From positions 40,094 through 104,093 of the forward strand of contig NZXG01000015.1 of the NCBI GenBank assembly GCA_002701845.1: a DNA stretch of 64,000 nt, read 5' to 3'. This document shows, piece after piece, positions 55,809 to 64,000 of the stretch. This DNA is from Pseudomonadales bacterium (GTDB lineage: Bacteria > Pseudomonadota > Gammaproteobacteria > Pseudomonadales > Ketobacteraceae). The position numbers were made by a program, and so were the translations under genes. Position 1 is the stretch's first letter. The number at the start of each line of letters is the position of its first letter. Under the pieces are notes generated by a model. It made no database searches. It was not told where the DNA came from and was given only the letters and a program-made list of their open reading frames with translations.

Positions 55809-56558
55809 TTAATTATTGAAAATCATTCCCGCCAGCTTTTCTTCGCCGATGGCATCCACCGCGGCTTCCACCTGCGCCTCGGTCACCTTGCCGTAAGGCA
55901 CCACCAGCACGGTAAAATCGCTGAGTTCGGCCAGAATTCTGGCTTCCGCCTCCAGACCAATGGGTGGCACGTCCATAATGATGTAGCGATCAGGATAACG
56001 GTCTTTAAGGTCTTTAATAAAGCCGGACATGCGCTCAGACGCAAAGTATTCGGCCCCCACCTCTACGTGGGTACCCGCTGGCACCACCCGCAAACGGGGT
56101 ATGCCACTGGCATAGATGATGTCGTTAATATCCAGGTGCTCCTCGGCCAAGTAATCGGTAAGGCCGTAATCGGGCTCCACGTCCAATAACTGATTGAGAC
56201 TGGAATCATACAGATTACAATCGATCAGCAGCGCGGTTTTGGTTTTATCCAGGGCCAGGACCGCGCCCAGATTGCTGGCGATAAAACTGGAGCCGGCTTT
56301 ACCGGTAAGGGATGTCACCATCACCACGAAATTACGTCCCCCGCTGATCCTTAACAACTGGGTCCGGATTTCGCGAAAGGTGTTGAGCACTTCCTTATTG
56401 GCCATCCCGGGGTGCAGAATCTTGCGGGCGGACAACTCATCCGGCGTCATACTGCCCAACTCCGCCATGTTACGAATGCGGGATGAGGCATTCTGACGAC
56501 TCAATTCTATAACCTGGGACTGTCCCGGCACTTTCTTGGATCTGGTATCTTTATCCAT
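55809..56558 (-). CDS. CpsD/CapB-like tyrosine-kinase homologue with altered Walker A
   Basis: 249 residues, related to the XrtA-locus tyrosine autokinases that regulate polysaccharide chain polymerisation. ATP-site residues are unusual: where kinases have GxGKS/T-x-x-A-x-N, this protein reads TGKAGSSFIASNLG, so the catalytic Lys position is Ser. Walker A' is LLIDCNL instead of the DxD form, though Walker B is intact (IIMDVPP). The C-terminus ends MIFNN with no Tyr cluster. It may be a kinase-dead regulator of the chain-length protein encoded one base upstream (TAATG overlap). The nucleotide reading over this stretch is unambiguous. Confidence 0.85.
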   Translation of the reverse strand: MDKDTRSKKVPGQSQVIELSRQNASSRIRNMAELGSMTPDELSARKILHPGMANKEVLNTFREIRTQLLRISGGRNFVVMVTSLTGKAGSSFIASNLGAVLALDKTKTALLIDCNLYDSSLNQLLDVEPDYGLTDYLAEEHLDINDIIYASGIPRLRVVPAGTHVEVGAEYFASERMSGFIKDLKDRYPDRYIIMDVPPIGLEAEARILAELSDFTVLVVPYGKVTEAQVEAAVDAIGEEKLAGMIFNN

Positions 56559-58096
56559 TAGAACACTCCTGCCCGGTGGGCAAATGCGATGGCAAGATAC
56601 ACCGCCATGACCACAATCACAAACAGGCCCAGCAGAATGACATCGGTGCGCATGATGCGCTTGGTGAGCGGCGTGGACATGTGTGGTACCACACCCAGTA
56701 TCGGTACTGAACTGATGCTTTCCAGCGAACTGGCAAACCGAATGCGGGGATCAAAATACACATACACCACCAGCAGCCCCAGGGGGAATAAAACCCCGAG
56801 TAGTGGACCCGCCATCACAAAATGAAGGAATCTCAAGCCATCCGGTTGAATGGGAAAATTGGCGGGTTCCTGCACCCGGAAGGTGACCCCCTGCCCCTCG
56901 ATATCCAGAGTCATGGAAAGCCGGGCCCGCTCCTTGCGCTCCAACATGTCCTCATAGATTGAGCGGGTCACATCATAGTCCCGTGTCAGCTCCGCCAACT
57001 CGGCCTGACGCTCGGCTATGCGCTCCATACGTTTGCGCTCCTCCTCCAGTTGCTGCTCGGTGCGCTGCAACCGGCGCCGGGCGGCATTGACGTCCACCTT
57101 CTCCGTGGCAATCATTTTGCGCAGCTCTTCATACAGCGGGTTCACGTTGGCTTCGGAACCCGAGGAACCGGTGGGGCCGGATACCGGGGGCGCTTCCGAA
57201 TTGCGGATCGCGAACTTAAGATCCCGGATCTGTTGCTTGAGCGCCACCACATCCGGGTAGTCGTCGGTATAGGTGAGCCGCAGGGTATCCAGCCGGTTTT
57301 GCGCCTCCACCAGGCGGGTTCGCAGTTCATCGGCACGATACCGGTTCTCCACAAACCGGGATTCACTCACCAGTTCCCGTTCCAGAGTATCAATGCGGGT
57401 ATTGGATTCCTCGATCTGCACTTCCAGGGCTTCGATCTGATTCTCCAGCTCCTGAATCCGGGCTCGGGCCTGTGCCTCAGTGCCATCATAGTTGCTGGCA
57501 TTGAACTGTTTCAGGCGCTCCTCGGCCTCCACCAGCTGATCTTTGTAGTTTTTGGCCTGTTTGTCGATAAACAAAAAGGCTTCCCGGCTCTCCCGGCGTT
57601 TGGATTCCGATGAGTTCTTAATGAACAAATCCGTGACGGTGGAGACCACGTTATAAACTTCTGACGGGTCTGAACCACTGAATCCGATTCTGATCAGGCC
57701 GGGCCCGATACCGCTCACCTGCAACCGGCCGGCAATACTGCGGATGGTGTTCTCCAGTGCCACCGGATCCTTAGGGTTGTCCACCAGGGACAGTTTCTCG
57801 ATCACCTCCCGCATCAGCCGGGGCGATGTGATCACCTCACGCACGGTGCGCACATGATCCGACACCGACGTGGTCGCCGCCTGGCCTTGCAGCAAAGGCC
57901 GGATGATATTCTGACTGTCAGCGAAAATCTTGGTCTCGGCACTGAACTTCTTGGGAAACTGCGTACCCATCAATAATACCGTCAACGAGATGACGGCAAA
58001 GGTGAGTGCCACCAGCGACTTGTGATTGATGGCTTCGCGGATCACCACTTTGACAAAGTTGATGACGAAGGACAGATCGAGACCGGAATTATTCAT
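56558..58096 (-). CDS. Exopolysaccharide chain-length determinant (Wzz/GNVR family)
   Basis: 512-residue inner-membrane polysaccharide co-polymerase. N-terminal helix at about 26-46 and C-terminal helix near 485-507 flank a large periplasmic part with a long coiled coil (about 170-260 and 330-385, EELERxx/QLEEERKRMER type). The Wzz-like PRLMREVI and the PEP-CTERM-associated GNVR-type C-terminus (ANFPIQPDGLRFLHFVMAGPL) match the chain-length proteins of XrtA loci. No clear SD. Its ending overlaps the kinase-like gene. Confidence 0.93.
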   Translation of the reverse strand: MNNSGLDLSFVINFVKVVIREAINHKSLVALTFAVISLTVLLMGTQFPKKFSAETKIFADSQNIIRPLLQGQAATTSVSDHVRTVREVITSPRLMREVIEKLSLVDNPKDPVALENTIRSIAGRLQVSGIGPGLIRIGFSGSDPSEVYNVVSTVTDLFIKNSSESKRRESREAFLFIDKQAKNYKDQLVEAEERLKQFNASNYDGTEAQARARIQELENQIEALEVQIEESNTRIDTLERELVSESRFVENRYRADELRTRLVEAQNRLDTLRLTYTDDYPDVVALKQQIRDLKFAIRNSEAPPVSGPTGSSGSEANVNPLYEELRKMIATEKVDVNAARRRLQRTEQQLEEERKRMERIAERQAELAELTRDYDVTRSIYEDMLERKERARLSMTLDIEGQGVTFRVQEPANFPIQPDGLRFLHFVMAGPLLGVLFPLGLLVVYVYFDPRIRFASSLESISSVPILGVVPHMSTPLTKRIMRTDVILLGLFVIVVMAVYLAIAFAHRAGVF

Positions 58097-58111
58097 AATG
58101 CACTCAAGCTA

Positions 58112-58723
58112 TCAAAACAGGCGCTCGGGAACAGTAACTATGTCACCGGGCTGGAGTTCATAATTGGTGGCAATATTGCCCTGCTCCAGGATATCGCCAA
58201 GACGGACCCGGTAAACCTTCGGCCCCTCGACGGTATTACGATACAGCTTGGTTTCATTGGCTTTGGCAAATTCAGTCAGGCCGCCGCTCACCAGCACCAC
58301 GTCCATCACCGTCATGCCATTGCTGTAGGGGATGGACTGGGGTTGATTGACGGCACCGGTCACCCGCACCCGATGCAGATACTCCGAACTCACCGCATTG
58401 GTCACCACCACCGTGACCTGGGGATTCTTTATGTAATTGGCCAGTTCATTTTTGATCTCATCGGCCAGCTGCTCCGGCTCTTTATCAGCGGCATCGATGT
58501 CACCGATCAAGGGTACCGAGATCATGCCATCGGGTCGCACCGGCACATTTACTGACAACTCCGGATTACGCCACACCGAAATGCTCAGGGCATCGCCCTT
58601 GCCCACCTTATACACCTCGCCCTTGCTGGTGGCGGCGGGTTTCGGTTTGTCAGTGGGATTATGTCCCGCTGCGGTACAACCCACCAGAACGGCCCCCAGA
58701 ATTACCAGTGCTAATGTTTTCAT
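58112..58723 (-). CDS. Wza-like polysaccharide export lipoprotein
   Basis: 203 residues from the ATG at 58723, set by AAGGGG seven bases upstream. Lipobox LVGC gives the acyl-Cys near residue 15. The polysaccharide export domain starts YKVGKGDALSISVWRNPELS, followed by SLBB-type repeats (VRVTGAVNQPQSIPY). It belongs to the short Wza/BexD class found in XrtA loci and would form the periplasmic/outer-membrane channel for the exopolysaccharide. It is second in the operon. Confidence 0.93.
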   Translation of the reverse strand: MKTLALVILGAVLVGCTAAGHNPTDKPKPAATSKGEVYKVGKGDALSISVWRNPELSVNVPVRPDGMISVPLIGDIDAADKEPEQLADEIKNELANYIKNPQVTVVVTNAVSSEYLHRVRVTGAVNQPQSIPYSNGMTVMDVVLVSGGLTEFAKANETKLYRNTVEGPKVYRVRLGDILEQGNIATNYELQPGDIVTVPERLF

Positions 58724-58765
58724 CAGTTGCCCCTTGTTATCACGATCAATAATCTTCAGATCCAT

Positions 58766-60181
58766 TCAACGCACCCCCTTGCCCAGTAATACCACCTCCA
58801 CCGTCTGGATCACGATCAGGATATCCAATAACAGACTGTGATTCTTGGTGTAATAAAGGTCGTATCGCAACTTCTGGGAGGCGTCCTCCACTGAGGCGCC
58901 ATAGGGATATTTCAACTGCGCCCAGCCCATCAGGCCTGGCTTTACCCGGTGTCGCTCAGAGTAAAATGGTACCTGTTTTTCCAGATCCTTGACAAACTCA
59001 GGCCGTTCCGGCCTGGGTCCCACAAAACTCATATCACCCCGCAAGACATTATAGATCTGGGGCAGCTCATCGAGCCGGGTGTTACGGATGAAAGCCCCCA
59101 CCCGGGTAACCCGGTTGTCATTCTTCTGCGCCCATACCGCTCCGTTTTTCTCGGCGTCCTTGCGCATACTGCGAAACTTATACAAATCGAAACATTTCCC
59201 ATTCAGGCCTACCCGGGTCTGGCGGTAGAGCACCGGCGTCCCATCGTCCAGAAACACCGCCAGGGCGGTCAGCAGACTAAATGGCCAGGCCACGGCGATC
59301 AGGACCAGGCTGATCAGAATATCAAACACCCTTTTGGTGGCATCCCGCAGCCCGGAATAACGGAAACCGTCGGAAAACAACATCCAGCTGGGATCCAGGC
59401 TCTTCAGTTCAATCCGGCCAATCTCCCGTTCGCAAAACTCCAGGGAGTTCATCACTTCGATCCCGGACAGCTTGCAATCCATCAGTTCATCCAGGGGCAG
59501 ATTACCCCCCAGCTCCCTGCGCCGCTCGTCGAGGGCCACGATGATTTCATCGATCTTGTGCTGTTTGCAGTACTGCGCCAGCCCACCCGGGATCTCCATC
59601 AGCAGCTCAGCGGGGAGCTCCGGATGCAGGTTGGGGGAAGGCCCCACCAGGCCCACCACCTGCAAATACTTCTGCAGTCCGCTGTCCTGGATATTTTTGA
59701 CCACCTCGGCGGCCTTGGTACCGTTACCCCACACCAGGATGCGCCGGCGCAGCTTGTTGGAGTCCACCACCAGGAAAAACAGCGCCCGCACCAGTACACA
59801 CAGAGCCAGCGCCGATACTGCGGAAATGGTCAGCAGCCCCCTGCCCAGTTGCAGCTGGGGAAAGAGATAGTACAGCACCGTAAGACTGCCGCAGCCCAGC
59901 AGGAAGAATGCCACCACGGAACGCACTGCCACCCCGGAAAAGCCTTCGCGGATCTTGGCTTCATAGACTCCCAGGGCCAGGGTGCAGCACAACATGACCA
60001 CTGCGAACACATTGGTTTTCAGCGCCGTGGGATCGTTGTAATCCAGCACCGACACTTCCACTTCCGGCAGGCGGATCAGGTGTGCCAGGTATACGGAAAA
60101 CACCAGCACCCAGTATTCCACCAGAGCCAGAATGACATATTGCAACGGTACATAATGGTTGAAGATGCGTATATGAAACAC
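58766..60181 (-). CDS. Initiating sugar transferase (TIGR03013/EpsB family)
   Basis: 471-residue polyisoprenyl-phosphate hexose-1-phosphate transferase that starts exopolysaccharide repeat synthesis at the inner membrane. GTG at 60181 is chosen for AAAGGG upstream and because [10 protein letters not shown] is the standard N-terminus. Four or five helices in the first 170 residues are followed by a Rossmann-like CoA-binding-type domain, a further helix, and the catalytic bacterial-sugar-transferase domain (about 285-470) with [33 protein letters not shown] and KPGLMGWAQ. It is the first gene of the five-gene operon. Confidence 0.94.
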   Translation of the reverse strand: MFHIRIFNHYVPLQYVILALVEYWVLVFSVYLAHLIRLPEVEVSVLDYNDPTALKTNVFAVVMLCCTLALGVYEAKIREGFSGVAVRSVVAFFLLGCGSLTVLYYLFPQLQLGRGLLTISAVSALALCVLVRALFFLVVDSNKLRRRILVWGNGTKAAEVVKNIQDSGLQKYLQVVGLVGPSPNLHPELPAELLMEIPGGLAQYCKQHKIDEIIVALDERRRELGGNLPLDELMDCKLSGIEVMNSLEFCEREIGRIELKSLDPSWMLFSDGFRYSGLRDATKRVFDILISLVLIAVAWPFSLLTALAVFLDDGTPVLYRQTRVGLNGKCFDLYKFRSMRKDAEKNGAVWAQKNDNRVTRVGAFIRNTRLDELPQIYNVLRGDMSFVGPRPERPEFVKDLEKQVPFYSERHRVKPGLMGWAQLKYPYGASVEDASQKLRYDLYYTKNHSLLLDILIVIQTVEVVLLGKGVR

Positions 60182-60328
60182 GCCAAACCCTTTGTTTCCA
60201 GTGATACTCTGTGGAGATAGTAAGAAGTGTAGCAACCACGCCAGGTTCGGCGCGCTGCCCGACTACTGCTGAACACCCGGGAATACTACCACAGTCAGTG
60301 CGGCCAGCAGTGTAATATTACCTAAACT

Positions 60329-60334
60329 ATTATA
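60329..60334 (-). promoter_or_regulatory. Candidate -10 of the exopolysaccharide operon
   Basis: On the minus strand ATTACTATAATAG holds a consensus TATAAT, about 148 bases before the first gene. The -35 is poor (GGCGTT at 18 bases). A perfect 10-bp palindrome GTAATATTAC (60312-60321) lies just downstream, where a repressor could bind. Confidence 0.42.
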
Positions 60335-60371
60335 GTAATTTTGTGTCTGTAAAACGCCGGACGAAGGCCCG

Positions 60372-61025
60372 TTACAGCCGTCGTTTCAGAGGCATCATCC
60401 CCATAGCCACCAGCGTGTCTTCGGCTTTATTCATTTTTGAAACGTTCTGGAACGGCCCAACATTGACCCGATACCAGGTGGACCCATAACGGTCTCCGGC
60501 AGCAGCGAAGGAGGCGGCCAATCCCTTCTTCCGCAACCGGTTCACCAGATCCCTTGCCTCGCCCGGATGACGCAGGGAAGCCGCCTGCAGCAGATAACGC
60601 CGCGCCGCTCGCTTGCGATCCTCTTCGGTGTAGTAGACCCCACGTTGCACCGGTACCTGCCACGGGCTGGTTTGCAGTGAGTCGTAAAAACCATAAGCCG
60701 GGGTGCTGCTACCGGTCTGTTGCATCGCCGCCTCCAGCCGGGCCAGCTGCTGCGCGTCGGCGGAAGTGCTGTTATCACCGGCTTCGGTGGTGGCACTTTG
60801 CGCCGCCTCGGGGCCTGCCAGCAGGACCTCGTCACTGGCCGCCGCCTGCAGGTATTCCCGCCTCGCCTCGTCACCGGGGCCAGCATCAGCTTCGGGCTCC
60901 GCCGCCAGCAACAACCCGGACACCTTCCAGACCGTGCTCACACCCAGCAGCAGTGCCAGTATCAGCCAGCCCCAACGACGTCCGGCCGGAGGCCGTCGGC
61001 GGGCGGGGCCGGTGTCGCGAACCAT
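60372..61025 (-). CDS. SPOR-domain membrane protein (FtsN/DedD-like)
   Basis: 217 residues from the ATG at 61025 (an in-frame ATG 13 codons earlier lacks an SD; the chosen one has AGGG upstream and gives the MVRD...ARRRPP start seen in FtsN-type proteins). One helix (about 19-41, WGWLILALLLGVSTVW) is followed by an Ala/Glu-rich linker. The SPOR domain is at the C-terminus (YLLQAASLRHPGEARDLVNRL ... WYRVNVGPFQNV), which binds denuded septal glycan. Possible septation protein; no division genes are adjacent. Confidence 0.85.
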   Translation of the reverse strand: MVRDTGPARRRPPAGRRWGWLILALLLGVSTVWKVSGLLLAAEPEADAGPGDEARREYLQAAASDEVLLAGPEAAQSATTEAGDNSTSADAQQLARLEAAMQQTGSSTPAYGFYDSLQTSPWQVPVQRGVYYTEEDRKRAARRYLLQAASLRHPGEARDLVNRLRKKGLAASFAAAGDRYGSTWYRVNVGPFQNVSKMNKAEDTLVAMGMMPLKRRL

Positions 61026-61392
61026 GGCTGGAACCCTGGGTGTGGTGGCAAAATCATGAATCATGGCGTATTGACGTTAATAATCCGGTTTTCGACAGGC
61101 TGAGCGCACGGCGCATGCGCTCAGTAACTATAGTTCAAATACACAGATAGTGATGAAATTATTCCCATTAAATTATTAAGTTACAACCTATTTTTGATTT
61201 CTCAATTAAAAACCGGGCGTAATTCCGGTTTTAGTGAGGTCAAATTGCCAGCGTTCCGGTCACGATACCGGTCGCCGGGGTTCAATGCCTTGAAATTTCT
61301 GCATTTTTGAACCAGGCACATTGAATCGCGGGCGCAACCCCGGAATAATTGCGCCCCAGATAACAAGGTGACCATTTGGGAGCATCTCTACT
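61026..61392. other. 367-bp divergent intergenic region (SPOR gene / yfaZ-like)
   Basis: AT-rich core (61140-61210) without a gene. Two strong stem-loops: TGAGCGCA/TGCGCTCA (61101-61123, 7-base loop) and AAAACCGG/CCGGTTTT (61209-61232, 8-base loop). The second is terminator-like in both directions, although no plus-strand gene feeds it. No confident promoter seen. Confidence 0.45.
61209..61232. terminator. Bidirectional terminator-like hairpin
   Basis: AAAACCGG and CCGGTTTT form an 8-bp stem whose outer A/T pairs act as U-runs in either direction. It could stop antisense transcripts running from the right toward the SPOR gene, or act as an attenuator before the yfaZ-like gene. Confidence 0.45.
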
Positions 61393-61959
61393 ATGAAAGC
61401 AAAAACTATCCTGCAATCGCTTATCAGCCTGCTGAGCCTCTGGGTAGCCAGCGCCGGCGCCCAGACCATTGACCTGAACATCAATAACGATGCGGTGGCG
61501 CTGGACTATACCACTCGCATCAGTCAGTCGGAGCTGAATCTGGGGGCCGGGCTGCTGCATCATCAGGACCATGGCGATGTCTATTACGGCAGCCTGTTTG
61601 TTGCGGACAATGTCAATAAACAAACGGCGCTACTGGCAGGTATCGGCGGTCGGGCCTATTACCTTGACGGTGACGAGAGTGACCAGTCGGGCACCGCGGT
61701 GGGCCTGGGGGGGTTCGTCAACTGGGAAATCCCCACCGTTACCAACCTGAGCCTGCGCACCGATATCTACTATGCACCGGATGTGCTGGCTTTTGACGAA
61801 ATTGAAGGTTATCTGGATTTCAGTGCCCGCATTCAATACCGCATCATCGAACAGGCCTGGGTCTATCTGGGTTACCGCAATGCGGAGGCACAGGTGGAGG
61901 CGCCCGGCAAAGCCAAACTGGACGAAGGGGGCCATGTGGGAATCATGCTCTGGTTCTGA
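61393..61959 (+). CDS. YfaZ-family outer-membrane protein
   Basis: 188 residues with a signal peptide (MKAKTILQSLISLLSLWVASAGA) and an eight-stranded-type barrel body, ending IMLWF with terminal Phe for BAM recognition. The N-terminal QTIDLNINNDAVALDY and the LNLGAGLLHH stretch match YfaZ, a small predicted porin of unknown substrate. GGGAG lies ten bases before the ATG. Monocistronic, convergent with the methyltransferase gene. Confidence 0.85.
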   Translation: MKAKTILQSLISLLSLWVASAGAQTIDLNINNDAVALDYTTRISQSELNLGAGLLHHQDHGDVYYGSLFVADNVNKQTALLAGIGGRAYYLDGDESDQSGTAVGLGGFVNWEIPTVTNLSLRTDIYYAPDVLAFDEIEGYLDFSARIQYRIIEQAWVYLGYRNAEAQVEAPGKAKLDEGGHVGIMLWF

Positions 61960-61969
61960 TTGCGCCGGC

Positions 61970-61997
61970 CTGAGCCACCGTGACCGGGGTGGCTCAG
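61970..61997. terminator. Stem-loop between convergent yfaZ-like and methyltransferase genes
   Basis: CTGAGCCACC (61970-61979) pairs with GGTGGCTCAG (61988-61997), 10 bp with an 8-base loop. It overlaps the methyltransferase stop. No T-tract on either strand, so it is terminator-like rather than classic. Confidence 0.42.
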
Positions 61998-62671
61998 CTC
62001 CCCCGGCAGTGGTAAACCCGCACCCGGTTGTGCTCGCGGTTTTCCGCATAATCGGGAAAGGTACTGGCAAAATAGACCTGAGTCAGATGAAAACGCGGAT
62101 CCGGCATGGATTTCAACCGGGAATCCGCCAGCACTACCTGACACCCGTAGCCACACATCAGATCCAGCAGCGGGAGATTGCCGGACTCATACAGGACATC
62201 GGCCGCCAGTATCAGATCGACGGGCTTGGCAACCTGCTCCAGCTCCGTCACCGGTATCACCGCCACACCGTTGTGTCGGGCGTTGATCACACTGGCGCCC
62301 AGGCAACGGGTATCCCGATCGCAGGCATAGACCTCGGCGGCCCCCGCCATGCTGGTGGCGATGGCAACGACCCCGGATCCGGCACCCAAATCCACCACCC
62401 GTCTCCCCCGCACCGGGATCTCCCCCGCCAGCACACGGCGGGCCAGGGCCCGGCCACTGGCCCAGCAGAACACCCAGTAGGGTGGATCGTCACTCAGTAA
62501 CTCTATCTGCCATTGTTCCAGGCTGCGGGTCTCCAGCCCGGGGGCAATTAAGAGCAGTTCCAGGCCGGCGCATTCCGGTAGCGACTGAAATTGCAGCCGG
62601 GCTTGCGGCAGGTAGCGGCGCAACTCCCGCAGCAGTGCCTGCCGGTCCCAGTGAGCCGGGTTGTCAGACAT
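61994..62671 (-). CDS. Class I SAM-dependent methyltransferase, ETFB-lysine-methyltransferase-like
   Basis: 225 residues from the ATG at 62671, set by GGGAG five bases upstream. SAM-binding motif I VVDLGAGSGVVAIA near 110, followed by CDRD and DLILAADVLYE. The segment before motif I, DDPPYWVFCWASGRALARRVL, recalls METTL20/ETFB lysine methyltransferases and the L11 methyltransferase group (family memory, not a search). The substrate is therefore probably a protein Lys, but this is inference. It diverges from the mini-TPS gene; the start codons are 98 bases apart. Confidence 0.85.
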   Translation of the reverse strand: MSDNPAHWDRQALLRELRRYLPQARLQFQSLPECAGLELLLIAPGLETRSLEQWQIELLSDDPPYWVFCWASGRALARRVLAGEIPVRGRRVVDLGAGSGVVAIATSMAGAAEVYACDRDTRCLGASVINARHNGVAVIPVTELEQVAKPVDLILAADVLYESGNLPLLDLMCGYGCQVVLADSRLKSMPDPRFHLTQVYFASTFPDYAENREHNRVRVYHCRGS

Positions 62672-62768
62672 AGGTGCTCCCATTGTCAGTCGGAGTGAAA
62701 AGTGGACGGAACCGGTACTCAAACATACACTGAATAAAACCCTAGCCGTGCCCCTGCAGCCTGATTTT

Positions 62769-63914
62769 ATGTCCCGATTTCGCCCAGTACCGGTTCCTGC
62801 GTTGACGCTGCTGTTGGCGGCCCTGCCCCCTTGCGCCTGGAGCGGGCCCACCGGCGGCAATGTGGTTTCCGGTGCCGCCGATATTACCTATGGCGCCACC
62901 AGCACCAGCGTGGATCAAAGCAGTCAGCATACGGCCATTGACTGGACCAGCTTCAACATCGGTGCCGGAGAATCCGTAACCTTCAATCAGCCCAACGCCG
63001 ACTCAATCGCCCTCAACAGAGATTTTTCCGGCAGTGCCAGTCAGTTGTTTGGCAGCCTTAACGCCAATGGCAATGTGTTTTTGGTCAACAGCGCCGGGGT
63101 TCTGCTGGGAGCCGGCGCCAGCATTAATGTTGGCGGCCTGTTGCTGACTGATCTGGCGGTGACGGACGAAGATGCCGCCGCTTTCGCCACCAACGCCGCT
63201 GCGTCGGGCTGGTCTCTGGCGTTAAGCGATCAGGATCTGGCGGCGGGCGGTATCGAAATTCTGGGTTCGGTGTACAGCTCCGGTGCCAATGGTATCACGC
63301 TCGCGGGCCAATATCTTTATATCGAAGGGGAAGTGATCAGCACCGGTGTGGCTGACGATCCCGGCGGCAATCTGCAGCTGCTGGCAGCCGGCAGTACCGT
63401 ACTGGTGGCCGACGCCAGCGGCCTGTTGGGCATGGAAATCACCGGCCCGGTGGCGCAACTGCTGCCCGGCCGGGAGTCCCTGTTTGAAATTCCGGACACA
63501 GTCACCGGCACGGCTGTCCAGGCGGTCAACGGCGGCGTCACTCTGGAGGTCGCCTACGAAGAAAATGCGCCGGTGGCGGCAAGCCCCTGGGCGCCCGGTA
63601 TCAATTTTCCCGGCACGGCGGTGTCCAGTATCGGGGACGGAAGCTACATTACCTACTCAGCGCGGGCCTTCCCCCGGACGGTGACGTTATCACGGGAGGA
63701 TGCCGATGCCCTGGAAAATATCGTCGACGAGGCTCAGGATCCCAAAACGGAGGGAACCGGAGCCGTCAGCGACAACCAGATTACCCCTACCGTCACCGTG
63801 GACCAGCTCCTGGGCAACTGTGAACCCCAGGCTGAGCAGGATGCCGACTGCAGGCGCCAGAATGCCATTAAACGTTACCTGGGTCGCTTGTTGATTGGTG
63901 GTGGTCTGCCCTAG
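62769..63914 (+). CDS. Compact TPS-domain exoprotein (orphan mini-TpsA)
   Basis: 381 residues from the ATG at 62769 (longer in-frame starts have no signal peptide). The signal peptide is about 1-25 (ALTLLLAALPPCAWSG). Residues 28-170 are a haemagglutination-activity TPS domain with GNVFLVNSAGVLLGAGASINVGG (NSAGVLLG at 107-114), the usual NPxGIxxG motif. After a short beta-helix the protein ends in a Cys-pair tail (NCEPQAEQDADC, then a basic helix, GGGLP). No adhesin repeats, which is unusual. No TpsB gene adjoins it; the one at 10.0-11.6 kb or another elsewhere may serve it. No good SD. Function unknown. Confidence 0.85.
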   Translation: MSRFRPVPVPALTLLLAALPPCAWSGPTGGNVVSGAADITYGATSTSVDQSSQHTAIDWTSFNIGAGESVTFNQPNADSIALNRDFSGSASQLFGSLNANGNVFLVNSAGVLLGAGASINVGGLLLTDLAVTDEDAAAFATNAAASGWSLALSDQDLAAGGIEILGSVYSSGANGITLAGQYLYIEGEVISTGVADDPGGNLQLLAAGSTVLVADASGLLGMEITGPVAQLLPGRESLFEIPDTVTGTAVQAVNGGVTLEVAYEENAPVAASPWAPGINFPGTAVSSIGDGSYITYSARAFPRTVTLSREDADALENIVDEAQDPKTEGTGAVSDNQITPTVTVDQLLGNCEPQAEQDADCRRQNAIKRYLGRLLIGGGLP

Positions 63915-64000
63915 GGCCTGTTCACACTATATTGGTAGTCACTGTTGCGGCTAAAACGCCGACAATCTAGGCGCGAGGAGCGCGGTTTGGCCAGGCCAAA
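63915..64000. repeat. Possible edge of a repeat element
   Basis: After the mini-TPS stop the sequence GGGCCTGTTCACAC resembles the outer ends of some insertion sequences, and the last 15 bases (63986-64000) are a perfect 7-bp inverted repeat, TTTGGCC-A-GGCCAAA. The segment is cut by the window edge, so it may be an IS end, a small repeat or a terminator. Confidence 0.25.

Overview
The window reads as ordinary chromosome of a free-living, probably aquatic gammaproteobacterium. It is moderately GC-rich and carries type II secretion, XrtA/PEP-CTERM-type exopolysaccharide genes, an Entner-Doudoroff set, DUF1631 and YfaZ genes. The gene content recalls the Alcanivorax/Ketobacter/Marinobacter/Pseudomonas part of the class, but the species cannot be fixed from this sequence. 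I see no rRNA, tRNA, CRISPR array, phage or intact insertion sequence.

Layout. (1) Positions 1-14.1 kb, minus strand: a surface/secretion block. It runs from a VPxPA-type CTERM-anchored protein through a secreted PstS-like binding protein and a two-partner-secretion transporter (TpsB) to a giant TpsA exoprotein of at least 3327 residues that leaves the window at position 1. (2) 14.6-21.4 kb: mixed stress and envelope genes (nnrS, gor, an OmpA-like lipoprotein, a 48-residue protein, lrgAB, a MORN-repeat protein and a PilZ protein). (3) 21.5-32.2 kb, minus strand: a type II secretion operon gspE-F-G-H-I-J-K-L-M-A-B; gspC, gspD and gspN are absent here. An unknown secreted Cys-rich protein lies upstream. 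(4) 33.4-45.9 kb: central carbon and sugar-nucleotide metabolism: galE, a phosphopantetheinyl transferase, pgi, galU (opposite strand), zwf-pgl-edd-eda (complete glucose-6-phosphate to pyruvate plus glyceraldehyde-3-phosphate by the Entner-Doudoroff route), then methylmalonyl-CoA mutase with its MeaB GTPase. (5) 46.1-60.4 kb: DUF1631, then prsK-prsR-prsT on the plus strand facing a five-gene exopolysaccharide export/initiation operon on the minus strand. (6) 60.4-64 kb: a SPOR protein, a YfaZ-like porin, a class I methyltransferase and a second, compact TPS-domain exoprotein.

How the parts may fit. galE, galU and pgi can supply UDP-sugars for the exopolysaccharide whose initiating transferase, Wza-like exporter, chain-length protein and kinase-like protein are encoded at 54.5-60.2 kb, under probable control of the PrsK/PrsR pair. 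The CTERM protein at 13.3 kb is a predicted exosortase client, but no exosortase is in the window. The PstS-like/TpsB/TpsA arrangement resembles, from memory, the phosphate-regulated Pdt locus of Pseudomonas aeruginosa.

Points most worth a second look: the giant TpsA locus and its PstS-like and CTERM neighbours; the orphan mini-TPS protein; a tyrosine-kinase-like EPS protein that has lost its Walker A lysine; and a perfect 14-bp tandem duplication of the eda ribosome-binding region that builds two overlapping mini-ORFs.
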